A stretch of 64,000 bases of DNA from JAYODZ01 sp965662735. Its GTDB lineage: Bacteria > Pseudomonadota > Alphaproteobacteria > RS24. The notes under the pieces were generated by a model. It did not search any database. It was given only the letters and a program-made list of their open reading frames with translations, and was not told where the DNA came from. The translations under genes and the position numbers were made by a program. This document shows, in pieces, positions 17,399-26,208 of this stretch. The DNA lies in the NCBI GenBank assembly GCA_965662735.1, contig CBFIIU010000002.1:1-64000 (forward strand), read 5' to 3'. Within the stretch, counting starts at the first letter, position 1; each line of letters begins with the position of its first letter.

Positions 17399-17965
17399 TT
17401 GTCTGATCTAGGTGGTCTCGTACACGGTATTGCAGGACGATATGCGTCAGCACTCTTCGAATTAACCCAAGAGTTGTCTGAAAAAGATCGGGATGCACTC
17501 GTCAGCGATATGCAGAATTTGGCGTCAATGCTGACCGAGAGCGCGGATTTGCTTAAACTTGTTCGAAGCCCCGTGATCAGCGCAGAAGAGCAAGAATCGG
17601 CCCTTTTGGCCGTTTTAGATCGGGTCGGTGCGCATGCGATGACCCATAATTTTGCTGGATTAATTGTGCGCAAAAGACGCGCAATGTTTTTCCCAGATAT
17701 CATCCGCCAATTTGCGGCGCTGATTTCCGCGTCGCGGGATGAAATGGTTGCCCATGTTGTCTCAGCATCCGCTTTGACAGATGCGCAGCTTAACGAAATT
17801 CGTGAAGTGCTCTCCAAAAGTTTCGACAAAACAGTCGTGGTGGAATCCGCGATTGATGCGTCGTTGATCGGAGGGCTGGTTGTGAAAGCGGGAAGCCGCA
17901 TGATCGACGGATCGATTAAGACCAAACTAACTTCTCTTCAACAAGCCATGAGTGAGGCAGGCTGA
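17399..17965 (+). CDS. atpH: ATP synthase F1 delta subunit
   Basis: The 188-residue stator subunit links the F1 head to the peripheral stalk. GIAGRYASALFELTQEL at the N-terminus and the C-terminal DASLIGGLVVKAGSRMIDGS are diagnostic. A TTG at 17399 is proposed as start because it follows AGGGTGGAA by about 7 bp and gives the expected length; an in-frame GTG at 17363 would add 12 residues. Its TGA overlaps the atpA ATG. The Fo genes are elsewhere, as in other alphaproteobacteria. Confidence 0.93.
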   Translation: MSDLGGLVHGIAGRYASALFELTQELSEKDRDALVSDMQNLASMLTESADLLKLVRSPVISAEEQESALLAVLDRVGAHAMTHNFAGLIVRKRRAMFFPDIIRQFAALISASRDEMVAHVVSASALTDAQLNEIREVLSKSFDKTVVVESAIDASLIGGLVVKAGSRMIDGSIKTKLTSLQQAMSEAG

Positions 17966-19495
17966 TGGATATCAAAGCGTCAGAAATTTCTTCCATTCTT
18001 AAAGAGCAAATCAAGGGATTTGATCAAAAATCCGAGGTTTCGGAAATTGGTCAGGTTCTGTCCGTCGGTGACGGGATCGCTCGGATCTATGGATTGGACA
18101 ATGTACAGGCCGGTGAAATGGTCGAATTCCCAGGCGGAATTCGTGGCATGGCTCTGAACCTCGAACAAGATAATGTGGGTGTCGTTATTTTCGGCTCCGA
18201 CCGTGAAATCCGCGAGGGCGACACGGTCAAGCGGACCCAGGCGATTGTGGATGTTCCCGTGGGCAAAGGCCTGTTGGGACGCGTTGTCGACCCGCTCGGC
18301 AACCCCCTCGATGGCAAAGGCCCGATTGAGGCGGATAAGCGCATGAAGGTGGACGTAAAAGCCCCGGGCATTATTCCCCGGAAATCCGTTCATGAACCAA
18401 TGCAAACAGGTTTGAAGGCTGTTGATGCGCTGATCCCTATTGGCCGCGGTCAGCGCGAGCTTGTGATCGGCGACCGTCAAACCGGTAAAACAGCCATCGC
18501 AATCGACGCGATCTTGAATCAAAAGTCGATCAATGAGGGCGATGATGAGAGCGCCAAGCTGTATTGCGTTTATGTGGCTATTGGTCAGAAACGCTCGACG
18601 GTTGCTCAAATCGTGAAAACGCTCGAAGAAAACGACGCGATGAAATACACGATTGTCGTTGCTGCGACGGCTTCGGAATCTGCGCCGCTGCAATTTTTGG
18701 CACCTTTTGCCGGATGCACCATGGCAGAGTTTTTCCGTGATAATGGCATGCATGCTCTGATTGTGTATGATGATTTATCTAAACAGGCAGTTGCTTACCG
18801 CCAAATGTCGCTATTGTTGCGCCGCCCGCCAGGTCGCGAAGCCTATCCGGGTGACGTGTTCTTCTTGCACTCTCGCTTGTCTAGAGCGCGCTGCAAAGTT
18901 GAATGATGACTTTGGTTCGGGCTCGATGACCGCTTTGCCGATTATTGAAACCCAAGCCAATGACGTGTCGGCCTATATTCCTACCAATGTGATTTCGATT
19001 ACCGATGGTCAGATTTTCTTGGAAACAGATTTGTTCTATCAAGGGATTCGCCCTGCGGTGAATGTGGGTCTATCCGTTTCGCGGGTGGGATCAGCGGCAC
19101 AGATCAAAGCCATGAAGCAAGTGGCTGGCAAAATTAAGGGTGAGCTTGCTCAGTACCGTGAGATGGCAGCCTTTGCTCAATTTGGGTCGGACCTCGACGT
19201 CGCAACCCAACGTTTGTTGAGCCGTGGTGAACGCCTGACCGAATTGCTGAAGCAGGGACAATTCTCGCCACTGAAAGTGGAAGAGCAAGTGGTCGTCATT
19301 TACGCCGGCGTTAATGGCTATTTGGATAAAATTGCGACGAGCGATGTGGGTCGGTTCGAAGCTGGCTTGTTAGAGCTGTTCCGCACCAAAGAAAGCGCCG
19401 TGCTTGACGCCATTCGGGCTGAAAAAGCATTGTCCGAGAATACAGAGGCGACGCTCAAAAAGGCTGTTGAGGCCTATAGCGCTAGCTTTGCTTAA
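17965..19495 (+). CDS. atpA: ATP synthase F1 alpha subunit (single-base frameshift)
   Basis: The alpha subunit of the F1 hexamer is encoded in two frames. Frame one runs 17965-18906 and carries the Walker A GDRQTGKTAIAIDAI and the VAIGQKRSTVAQIV segment. After the LLRRPPGREAYPGDVFF stretch it goes out of frame, and the rest (ERAAKLNDDFGSGSMTALP through YSASFA) continues in the +1 frame to 19495. Removing one T at about 18880 restores LLERAAKLND and gives 509 residues, the normal length. There is no slippery heptamer or other sign of programmed shifting, so an assembly or sequencing error is the likeliest cause, since atpA is essential for the complex. Confidence 0.95.
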
Positions 19496-19540
19496 GCGGT
19501 CTCGGGACCTAGGGTAGGATTTGTGGGGAGAGCCGAGGCA

Positions 19541-20419
19541 ATGGCGTCACTTAAGGAACTGCGGAACCGGATCTCAAGCGTTCGAGCAACGCAAAAGATT
19601 ACGCGTGCGATGCAGATGGTGGCCGCATCTAAATTACGCCGCGCGCAAGAGGCGGCCGAAGCCTCGCGCCCATATGCCGAAAAGATGAGTGCCGTGTTGG
19701 CCAATTTGGCCGCTGGTATCGCGGATCCGGCATCTGGGCCCCGATTGCTATCGGGCACGGGGCGCAATGATAAGCATTTGCTCGTTGTTGCGACGTCGGA
19801 GCGGGGCTTGTGCGGGGGCTTTAATGGCTCCATCGCGCGTAAGGCACGCGAAGATGCGCGGCGCTTAAAGGCTGAGGGCAAAAGCGTTCAGATTTTATGC
19901 GTCGGTCGTAAAGGCTATGATTTGATCCGCCGTGACTTCCCGAAAGAAGTCCTGCCAATGATTTCTTTCCAAGGCTTGAAATCTGTTGGGTTTGATCAGG
20001 CGAAGACTGTCGCGGATCAAATATTATCGGATTTTGAGGCGGATGCCTTCGACGTGTGCACACTGTATTACGCGAAATTCCAATCGGTCATCGCGCAAGT
20101 GCCGACCGCACAACAGTTAATCCCAGCGCATTTCGACGCCGCCGAAGCGCCCGACCTGGATGGCGCAATCTACGATTACGAGCCAGATGAGGCAGATATT
20201 CTGGACGCGCTATTGCCAGGAAATGTGACGATACAGATTTTGCGGGCGCTTCTCGAAAATGCCGCAAGCGAGCAAGGGGCTCGGATGAGCGCCATGGATA
20301 ATGCGACCCGCAATGCGGGAGAGATGATCGATGACCTGACCATCACCTATAACCGGTCGCGTCAGGCACAGATTACCAAAGAGCTTATTGAGATTATTTC
20401 GGGCGCAGAAGCGCTATAA
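19541..20419 (+). CDS. atpG: ATP synthase F1 gamma subunit
   Basis: The 292-residue central shaft of F1. The N-terminal helix MASLKELRNRISSVRATQKITRAMQMVAASKLRRAQ is marked by the RISSVRATQKITRAM core, and the C-terminal helix by MDNATRNAGEMIDDLTITYN. Both coiled-coil helices are intact. The ATG at 19541 is chosen for its typical N-terminus; an in-frame GTG 18 bp upstream is the alternative. It lies between atpA and atpD in the standard order. Confidence 0.97.
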   Translation: MASLKELRNRISSVRATQKITRAMQMVAASKLRRAQEAAEASRPYAEKMSAVLANLAAGIADPASGPRLLSGTGRNDKHLLVVATSERGLCGGFNGSIARKAREDARRLKAEGKSVQILCVGRKGYDLIRRDFPKEVLPMISFQGLKSVGFDQAKTVADQILSDFEADAFDVCTLYYAKFQSVIAQVPTAQQLIPAHFDAAEAPDLDGAIYDYEPDEADILDALLPGNVTIQILRALLENAASEQGARMSAMDNATRNAGEMIDDLTITYNRSRQAQITKELIEIISGAEAL

Positions 20420-20469
20420 AGTTAAACATTAATCAACTCATAGGACCATACGAGTTAGAGGACGCAAAC

Positions 20470-21888
20470 ATGGCAAACACGGGTAAAATTACACAGGTCA
20501 TCGGGGCGGTTGTCGACGTCCAGTTCGAAGATGCGCTGCCAGAAATTCTGAATGCTCTGGAAACGGATAATGGTGGCAACCGTCTGGTGCTGGAAGTCGC
20601 CCAACATTTGGGTGAGCGGACGGTGCGGACCATTGCGATGGACTCGACCGAAGGCCTCGTTCGTGGTCAGGAGGTCACCGATACTGGATCCGCGATTTCT
20701 GTGCCAGTTGGCCCTGAAACCCTTGGTCGGATTATGAATGTGATCGGCGAGCCTGTGGATGAAGCCGGCCCGATTACTACGAAAGAAACGCGGGCCATTC
20801 ACCAAGAAGCGCCCGAATTCGTTGAGCAATCAACGGAAGCGGAGATGTTGGTAACCGGCATTAAAGTGGTCGATCTCCTCGCCCCTTATGCGAAGGGCGG
20901 TAAAATTGGTCTGTTCGGTGGTGCCGGCGTAGGTAAAACCGTTTTGATCATGGAATTGATTAATAACGTCGCGAAAGCGCATGGCGGCTACTCCGTTTTT
21001 GCAGGCGTGGGCGAGCGGACACGTGAGGGTAATGACCTCTATTGGGAAATGATTGAATCTGGCGTGAATAAAGAAAAAGGGGGCGAAGGCTCAAAATGCG
21101 CCCTCGTCTATGGTCAGATGAACGAGCCTCCCGGAGCGCGTGCCCGCGTGGCATTGACCGGTTTGACGGTTGCCGAAAACTTCCGCGACCAAGGACAAGA
21201 TGTGTTGTTCTTCGTGGATAATATTTTCCGTTTCACCCAAGCGGGCTCAGAAGTGTCAGCTTTGTTGGGTCGTATTCCTTCTGCTGTGGGGTATCAGCCC
21301 ACTTTGGCAACCGATATGGGAACCTTGCAAGAGCGGATCACGACGACAACCAAGGGATCCATTACCTCGGTGCAAGCGATTTACGTGCCTGCCGATGACC
21401 TAACCGACCCAGCGCCGGCCGCGTCGTTCGCGCATTTGGATGCGACGACAGTTTTGTCCCGTTCGATTGCNNNNNNNNNNNNNNNNNNNNNNNNNNNNNN
21501 NNNNNNNNNNNNNNNNNNNNNNNNNNNNNNNNNNNNNNNNNNNNNNNNNNNNNNNNNNNNNNNNNNNNNNNNNNNNNNNNNNNNNNNNNNNNNNNNNNNN
21601 NNNNNNNNNNNNNNNNNNNNNNNNNNNNNNNNNNNNNNNNNNNNNNNNNNNNNNNNNNNNNNNNNNNNNNNNNNNNNNNNNNNNNNNNNNNNNNNNNNNN
21701 NNNNNNNNNNNNNNNNNNNNNNNNNNNNNNNNNNNNNNNNNNNNNNNNNNNNNNNNNNNNNNNNNAAAGGCTTTAAAGGCTTGTGCAATGGTGATTATGA
21801 TCATCTGCCGGAAGCGGCTTTCTATATGGTCGGCACCATTGATGAAGCCCTTGCTAAAGCCGAAAAAATGGCAGCGGAAGCTGCCTAA
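20470..21888 (+). CDS. atpD: ATP synthase F1 beta subunit (interrupted by an N gap)
   Basis: The catalytic beta subunit. Walker A GGAGVGKTVLIMELINN, GVGERTREGNDLYWEM and VLFFVDNIFRFTQAGSEVSALLGR are seen, and the C-terminal tail FYMVGTIDEALAKAEKMAAEAA resumes after the gap. Ns cover 21471-21765, roughly residues 334-432. The frame is kept across the gap and the total of 472 residues fits the family, so the estimated gap size looks right. Confidence 0.97.
   Translation: MANTGKITQVIGAVVDVQFEDALPEILNALETDNGGNRLVLEVAQHLGERTVRTIAMDSTEGLVRGQEVTDTGSAISVPVGPETLGRIMNVIGEPVDEAGPITTKETRAIHQEAPEFVEQSTEAEMLVTGIKVVDLLAPYAKGGKIGLFGGAGVGKTVLIMELINNVAKAHGGYSVFAGVGERTREGNDLYWEMIESGVNKEKGGEGSKCALVYGQMNEPPGARARVALTGLTVAENFRDQGQDVLFFVDNIFRFTQAGSEVSALLGRIPSAVGYQPTLATDMGTLQERITTTTKGSITSVQAIYVPADDLTDPAPAASFAHLDATTVLSRSIXXXXXXXXXXXXXXXXXXXXXXXXXXXXXXXXXXXXXXXXXXXXXXXXXXXXXXXXXXXXXXXXXXXXXXXXXXXXXXXXXXXXXXXXXXXXXXXXXXXKGFKGLCNGDYDHLPEAAFYMVGTIDEALAKAEKMAAEAA
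21471..21765. other. Assembly gap (295 N) inside atpD
   Basis: A run of unknown bases within atpD; flanking sequence is in the same reading frame. Confidence 0.99.
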
Positions 21889-21912
21889 TCGAGCCTCGAT
21901 TGGGGAATGTGA

Positions 21913-22296
21913 ATGTCGCAGAAATTGCAATTTGATCTTGTATCGCCCGAAACTTTGCTGGTTTCTCAAGCCGTTGATAGCGTGTTTGTTCCCGCCAGCG
22001 AGGGCGATATGGGCGTCTATGCACAGCATGCGCCGGTCATCAGTGCCTTGCGGCCTGGTGTGTTGACGGTTACCGCTGACGGAACGGAAAACCGCTACTA
22101 CGTACGCGGCGGTTTTCTGGATGTCAGCAATGAGGGCCTCACTGTTCTCGCGGAGCACGCCATTGCGCTGAGCGATTTTAGCGCGGAATTGCGGGAGGCT
22201 GAAATGGCTGAGGCGCGTACAGCCCTAGCCAATGCCGCTCACGATCAAGCTCGGTTGCAAGCACAACAAGTGATCGACACGATCGAAGCGCTCTAG
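21913..22296 (+). CDS. atpC: ATP synthase F1 epsilon subunit
   Basis: The 127-residue epsilon subunit couples the rotor to F1 and inhibits ATP hydrolysis. The beta-sandwich domain is recognisable from LQFDLVSPE near the N-terminus, VFVPASEGDMGVYAQHAPVI and RYYVRGGFLDVSNEGLTVLAE, followed by a short C-terminal helical hairpin. It is the last gene of the atp operon and converges with purU. Confidence 0.95.
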   Translation: MSQKLQFDLVSPETLLVSQAVDSVFVPASEGDMGVYAQHAPVISALRPGVLTVTADGTENRYYVRGGFLDVSNEGLTVLAEHAIALSDFSAELREAEMAEARTALANAAHDQARLQAQQVIDTIEAL

Positions 22297-22307
22297 TCGC
22301 GCCGCGT

Positions 22308-22343
22308 CTTTTAGTCCTACTTTTAGTTCTACTTTTAGTTCGA
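22308..22343. repeat. Three 12-bp tandem repeats between atpC and purU
   Basis: Three consecutive units of the form CTTTTAGTYCTA / CTTTTAGTTCTA / CTTTTAGTTCGA fill most of the 60 bp between two convergent genes. No hairpin terminator is seen there. Confidence 0.85.
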
Positions 22344-22356
22344 GCTCACTTAAAGC

Positions 22357-23241
22357 CTATTCAAAAACGACGGTTTTCATGCCGTTAAGAAGAATACGCC
22401 GCTGTGTGAACATGCGTATGGCGTGGGCGAGGGTGCGGCGTTCGACATCGCGCCCGACGTCAATTAAGTCTCCAACATGCATATCGTGGCGAATGCTCGC
22501 AACACCTTGTGAGATGATCGGCCCCTCATCGAGATCCCCCGTCACAAAATGTGCTGTGGCACCGATCATTTTGACGCCGCGTTCAAACGCACGGCTATAG
22601 GGGACGGCACCCTTAAAGCTTGGCAAAAAGCTGTGGTGAATATTGATGATCTGAGCGGGATATTGCGCCACAAAAGGGGCGGATAAAATCTGCATGTATC
22701 GCGCAAGAATAATCAGCTCCACATCATAGGCGGCGATGGTTTTGGAGATTTCAGCCTCGATCTCTTCTTTGCTCATGTCAGCGCTGGGCCACAGAAAAAA
22801 CGGCAGGCCCGCCGCTTCCACCCGACTGCGGGCGTGGGCGTGGTTCGACCCGACGCCGACAATATCCATATTCAAACTGCCAATTTCGTTTCGGTACAGA
22901 AGATCGACCAAGCAATGATCAAATTTTGAGACCAAAATCAGGACACGTGGCTTGAGCGCCATGTCATAGAGACGCCAATGCATCTGATAGCGATCGGCAA
23001 TCCTTGAAAATTCATCGAGGAGGGGTTGGCTTGATTGTGCCAATGATTGATCCTGAACCTGAGAGGAAGAGTGCAGCGGCTCTACCCCTTGAAACCCGAC
23101 CCGCATAAAGAACTGGCCGGAATGGGGATCACCAAATTGATGACTTTCCGAAATATTCATGCCGCCCTGATGCAAGGCTTGGGCAACCGTTGAGACGATG
23201 CCGGGCTGATCCGGACAAGATAGGGTTAATACAAAACTCAT
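22357..23241 (-). CDS. purU: Formyltetrahydrofolate deformylase
   Basis: The 294-residue enzyme hydrolyses 10-formyl-THF to formate and THF. An N-terminal ACT domain (FVLTLSCPDQPGIVSTVAQ) precedes a formyltransferase-fold catalytic domain with NIHHSFLPSFKGAVPY (catalytic His) and TGDLDEGPIISQ (catalytic Asp). Length is normal. It overlaps the upstream 2OG-Fe(II) oxygenase by 4 bp, so the two are translationally coupled. Confidence 0.96.
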   Translation of the reverse strand: MSFVLTLSCPDQPGIVSTVAQALHQGGMNISESHQFGDPHSGQFFMRVGFQGVEPLHSSSQVQDQSLAQSSQPLLDEFSRIADRYQMHWRLYDMALKPRVLILVSKFDHCLVDLLYRNEIGSLNMDIVGVGSNHAHARSRVEAAGLPFFLWPSADMSKEEIEAEISKTIAAYDVELIILARYMQILSAPFVAQYPAQIINIHHSFLPSFKGAVPYSRAFERGVKMIGATAHFVTGDLDEGPIISQGVASIRHDMHVGDLIDVGRDVERRTLAHAIRMFTQRRILLNGMKTVVFE

Positions 23242-24209
23242 AGGCCCGTATCTACCTCGCTCGACCCGGCTTGTCGATATGAAAAGCTCGCATCGATCTT
23301 CTCGAGCAAATGGTTCAGCGCCGTTGTGCGGGCGAAGCGGGGGGCTTGGCTGTCACAGCCCGGAAGCGGCGCGAGGTCGGCCTCTGGATCGGGATCGAAA
23401 AAAAACGCCAGAGACTGACGCGGCTCACCTGAGCGATTAATCACTCTGTGCACGGTTGACGAATATTCCCCATTGGTCCAACGCGCCAGCATATCGCCCA
23501 GATTAATCACAGCATAATCCTGGCGCGGAGGCACACACTGCCAATGCTGATCTCGCGCCAGCACTTCAAGTCCGCCAATATTTTTTTGGAACAGAATAGT
23601 CAGGCACCCAAAATCAGTATGCGCCCCCGCCCCCATTTGCGAGGACGCTGTCGGGGGATAGTAGATCGGGCTGAGCGTCGCCATGGGTTCATGAAGCCAG
23701 CGATCAAAAAAATGTCCCTCGAGGCCCAAGCCCAGGGCGATCGCCTGCATTAAATCCCGTCCCAATTGCTCACATGCCGCGTAGGTGGCCTCCATGGTCT
23801 CGCGCCACCCCTCAATCGCCGGCCACTGATTAGAGCCATGCAAGGCACACCCCGCCTGCACGCGGGGATGGGAGGGGCCGCATTCCCGTCCTATTTTAAG
23901 ACCCTCTTTTTGGTCACCCTGCGGTGCCATCTCCGGATTTAGCTTTTCCTCATGCATTCGATACCAGCCGCGATGGCAGGGCGAATGGGCGATCGAAATT
24001 TTTTGCTTCTCAGCTTCAGGTTGTTCGAAAAACGTTAAAGCGGCTGAAAAGCAAGCGTCAATATGGTGCTGTGCGATGCCATGATTGGCCAAATAGAAAA
24101 ATCCGAAGGTTCGACAGGCTTGATCGATTTCTTGTCCAATAGCGCGTTGGCGCTCCGGCGGAGCCGTCCGAAAAGAGCTAAAATCAATTACCGGCAAATG
24201 GTCGCTCAT
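23238..24209 (-). CDS. 2-oxoglutarate/Fe(II)-dependent oxygenase, isopenicillin-N-synthase family
   Basis: The 323-residue protein starts with the DIOX_N-type segment PVIDFSSFR and ACRTFGFFYLANHGI. The iron ligands are His197 and Asp199 (GAHTDFGCLTIL) and His254 (STVHRV), with Arg264 in the RQSLAFF segment for 2-oxoglutarate. The family hydroxylates or demethylates small molecules; the substrate is unknown. It is coupled to purU by a 4-bp overlap and lies 5 bp after rppH, so it belongs to the same long transcript. A link to one-carbon release is only inferred from context. Confidence 0.92.
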   Translation of the reverse strand: MSDHLPVIDFSSFRTAPPERQRAIGQEIDQACRTFGFFYLANHGIAQHHIDACFSAALTFFEQPEAEKQKISIAHSPCHRGWYRMHEEKLNPEMAPQGDQKEGLKIGRECGPSHPRVQAGCALHGSNQWPAIEGWRETMEATYAACEQLGRDLMQAIALGLGLEGHFFDRWLHEPMATLSPIYYPPTASSQMGAGAHTDFGCLTILFQKNIGGLEVLARDQHWQCVPPRQDYAVINLGDMLARWTNGEYSSTVHRVINRSGEPRQSLAFFFDPDPEADLAPLPGCDSQAPRFARTTALNHLLEKIDASFSYRQAGSSEVDTGL

Positions 24210-24214
24210 TTGCT

Positions 24215-24739
24215 TTACGATTTTTTCAGGAACGGCGCAAACCCCTGGGCAACTGCTTCATAGACGGGGCGTTTAAACGGGACAATGAGATCGATACATT
24301 CGGTTACCGGTCGCCAGCACCAGTGATCAAACTCAATTTGATCATGCCCCGCTAAATTAATGGCGGTTTCATCGCCGTGGAAGCGAAAGGCAAACCATTT
24401 TTGCCGTTGGCCCCGATACTTGCCCTTTAACACGCGCCCCAAAAGTTCTTCGGGTAGGTCATAGGTCAGCCAATAGGGCAATTCATAGATGAGAGTGATT
24501 TCGGTTATGCCGGTTTCTTCTTCTACTTCGCGATACGCGGCCGCGAGGGGTGTCTCATTCGGATCCATGCCGCCTTGTGGCCACTGCCACCGAGGAGCAT
24601 CGTCGGGCAAATCGCCCTTCACGCGATGCCCCGAAAACACCAAGCCCTCGTCATTTACAATTAAGGCGCCCACGCAAGGCCGATATTTCAGCAACTGAGC
24701 CGGATGATCGGCATCATAGTGTGGGGGAGCGTAGCTCAT
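24215..24739 (-). CDS. rppH: RNA pyrophosphohydrolase (Nudix)
   Basis: The 174-residue Nudix hydrolase removes pyrophosphate from 5'-triphosphorylated mRNA to trigger decay. The start of the fold is YRPCVGALIVNDEGLVFSGHR, then WQWPQGGMDPNE and the Nudix box with REVEEETGI. The pattern and length match the RppH/IalA group of alphaproteobacteria. It overlaps ctpA by 4 bp. Confidence 0.95.
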   Translation of the reverse strand: MSYAPPHYDADHPAQLLKYRPCVGALIVNDEGLVFSGHRVKGDLPDDAPRWQWPQGGMDPNETPLAAAYREVEEETGITEITLIYELPYWLTYDLPEELLGRVLKGKYRGQRQKWFAFRFHGDETAINLAGHDQIEFDHWCWRPVTECIDLIVPFKRPVYEAVAQGFAPFLKKS

Positions 24740-26070
24740 TTGACGGCAGCGGATACGAGGTTGTGGTTCATGCTGGTGAGCACGGAAATGGCCCGTTGTA
24801 ATTGGCCGTCATCGGCTGGCTCGAGGGGAATAAAGGCCACGGAAGGTGCTTTTTTATCATCTGCATCTTCTTGATTAGACGCGCCATCAATATTAAGCCC
24901 GTCGAGCGCGCCTCGTAAATCGGCTTCGCGTCGGGGTTTACGGTTTTGCAAATCTTCAGGGAGATTTTGCTCAACAATAATATCCGGCGTAATTCCGAGC
25001 GCCTGGATCGAGCGACCCGACGGCGTATAGTAACGCGCTGTGGTCATGCGCAGAGCACCATTATTGCTTAAAGGGAAAATGGTTTGCACCGAGCCTTTAC
25101 CAAATGACTGCGTTCCCATCAGCAAGGCCCGATGATGGTCTTGCAAAGCACCTGCCACAATTTCAGACGCCGATGCCGAGCCCCCATTAATCAAGACGAT
25201 GATGGGCATGGCGTCCGCCATATCGCCGCGTCGTGCCGAAAACCGAGAGCTATCATCTGGATGGCGTCCGCGGGTCGAGACAATCTCTCCATGCTCCAGC
25301 ACGGTGTCGGAAACCCGCACCGCCTCGTTTAACAAGCCACCTGGATTATTGCGTAGGTCAAGAATATAGCCCGCAAGCTTATTGACCCCGATTTCCGCTT
25401 TGAGATCATTAAACGCCTTTTTCAAATTCGTACTTGTTTGCGCATTAAATGTTGTGATCCGGATATAGCCAATGTTTCTTTCCGCGCCCTCAACGCGTGA
25501 GCGGACGGCACGTATTTGGATAATGTCGCGGGTGATTGTCACGTCAAAAGGCTCGTCGCGTCCTTCGCGCAAAATGGTCAGCACGATATCTGTGCCGCGT
25601 GTCCCCCGCATTTTGTCAACAGCCTCAGAGAGCGTCATTCCCATAATGCCCTCGCCGTCCAAATGCGAAATATAATCATTGGGGCGGATGTCCGCACGCT
25701 GGGCGGGGGTGTCATCAATGGGGGTCACCACTTTAACAAGCCCCTTTTCCATGGTGACCTCTATGCCCAATCCGCCAAATTCACCTTTGGTTTCGACTTG
25801 CATTTCTTCAAAGCTTTTAGGCGCCATATAAGATGAATGCGGATCAAGCGAGGAGAGCATGCCAGAAAGAGCGGCTTCGATCAGGTCCATATCTTCAGGG
25901 GCATCAACGTAATCTTTACGTACGCGCTCCAACACATCACCAAATAAGTGCAGCTGCTCATAGAGATCCGTTTGGCTTTCTTGCGCCGCAGCCGGCCCAA
26001 GGCCGCTGAAAGAGGCAACCAATATGAGCATTGTGATGCGTATGAACCGATCAAAAACTTTCATTGTCAT
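24736..26070 (-). CDS. ctpA: C-terminal processing peptidase (S41), PDZ-containing
   Basis: The periplasmic protease trims or degrades envelope proteins. It has an N-terminal signal segment (ITMLILVASFSGLGPAAAQ), a PDZ domain (GGLGIEVTMEKGLVKVVTP, DGEGIMGMTLSEAV) and the S41 catalytic core with Ser in INGGSASASEIVAGAL and Lys in GTQSFGKGSVQTI. About 444 residues, normal for CtpA. ATGs at 26070 and 26064 are both plausible starts. It is next to an EnvC-like gene, the usual alphaproteobacterial neighbour. Confidence 0.95.
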   Translation of the reverse strand: MTMKVFDRFIRITMLILVASFSGLGPAAAQESQTDLYEQLHLFGDVLERVRKDYVDAPEDMDLIEAALSGMLSSLDPHSSYMAPKSFEEMQVETKGEFGGLGIEVTMEKGLVKVVTPIDDTPAQRADIRPNDYISHLDGEGIMGMTLSEAVDKMRGTRGTDIVLTILREGRDEPFDVTITRDIIQIRAVRSRVEGAERNIGYIRITTFNAQTSTNLKKAFNDLKAEIGVNKLAGYILDLRNNPGGLLNEAVRVSDTVLEHGEIVSTRGRHPDDSSRFSARRGDMADAMPIIVLINGGSASASEIVAGALQDHHRALLMGTQSFGKGSVQTIFPLSNNGALRMTTARYYTPSGRSIQALGITPDIIVEQNLPEDLQNRKPRREADLRGALDGLNIDGASNQEDADDKKAPSVAFIPLEPADDGQLQRAISVLTSMNHNLVSAAVK

Positions 26071-26082
26071 TCTCACTTTTCT

Positions 26083-26129
26083 TCGTCACCTTTGTATCGC
26101 CGCCTTTTTATCGTCACCTTTTTATCGCC
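26083..26129. repeat. Imperfect 19-bp direct repeat upstream of ctpA
   Basis: The 19-mer at 26083-26101, read here 83-101, recurs with minor changes at 26111-26129 (shared core TCGTCACCTTT then TATCGCC), with a 12-bp partial copy between. It lies in the 138-bp spacer between the EnvC-like gene and ctpA. Role unknown. Confidence 0.6.
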
Positions 26130-26208
26130 CGAGCTGGCCTCTCCTTGAGGTTCATCCGAGCAACGCGATGTCTGCATAATGGCCTTAGCTCTTTCCCCCG
26201 AAACTCTC

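Noticed and set aside
18870..18890. Programmed ribosomal frameshift in atpA
   Set aside because: No slippery heptamer or downstream structure seen; programmed shifting is not known for atpA.
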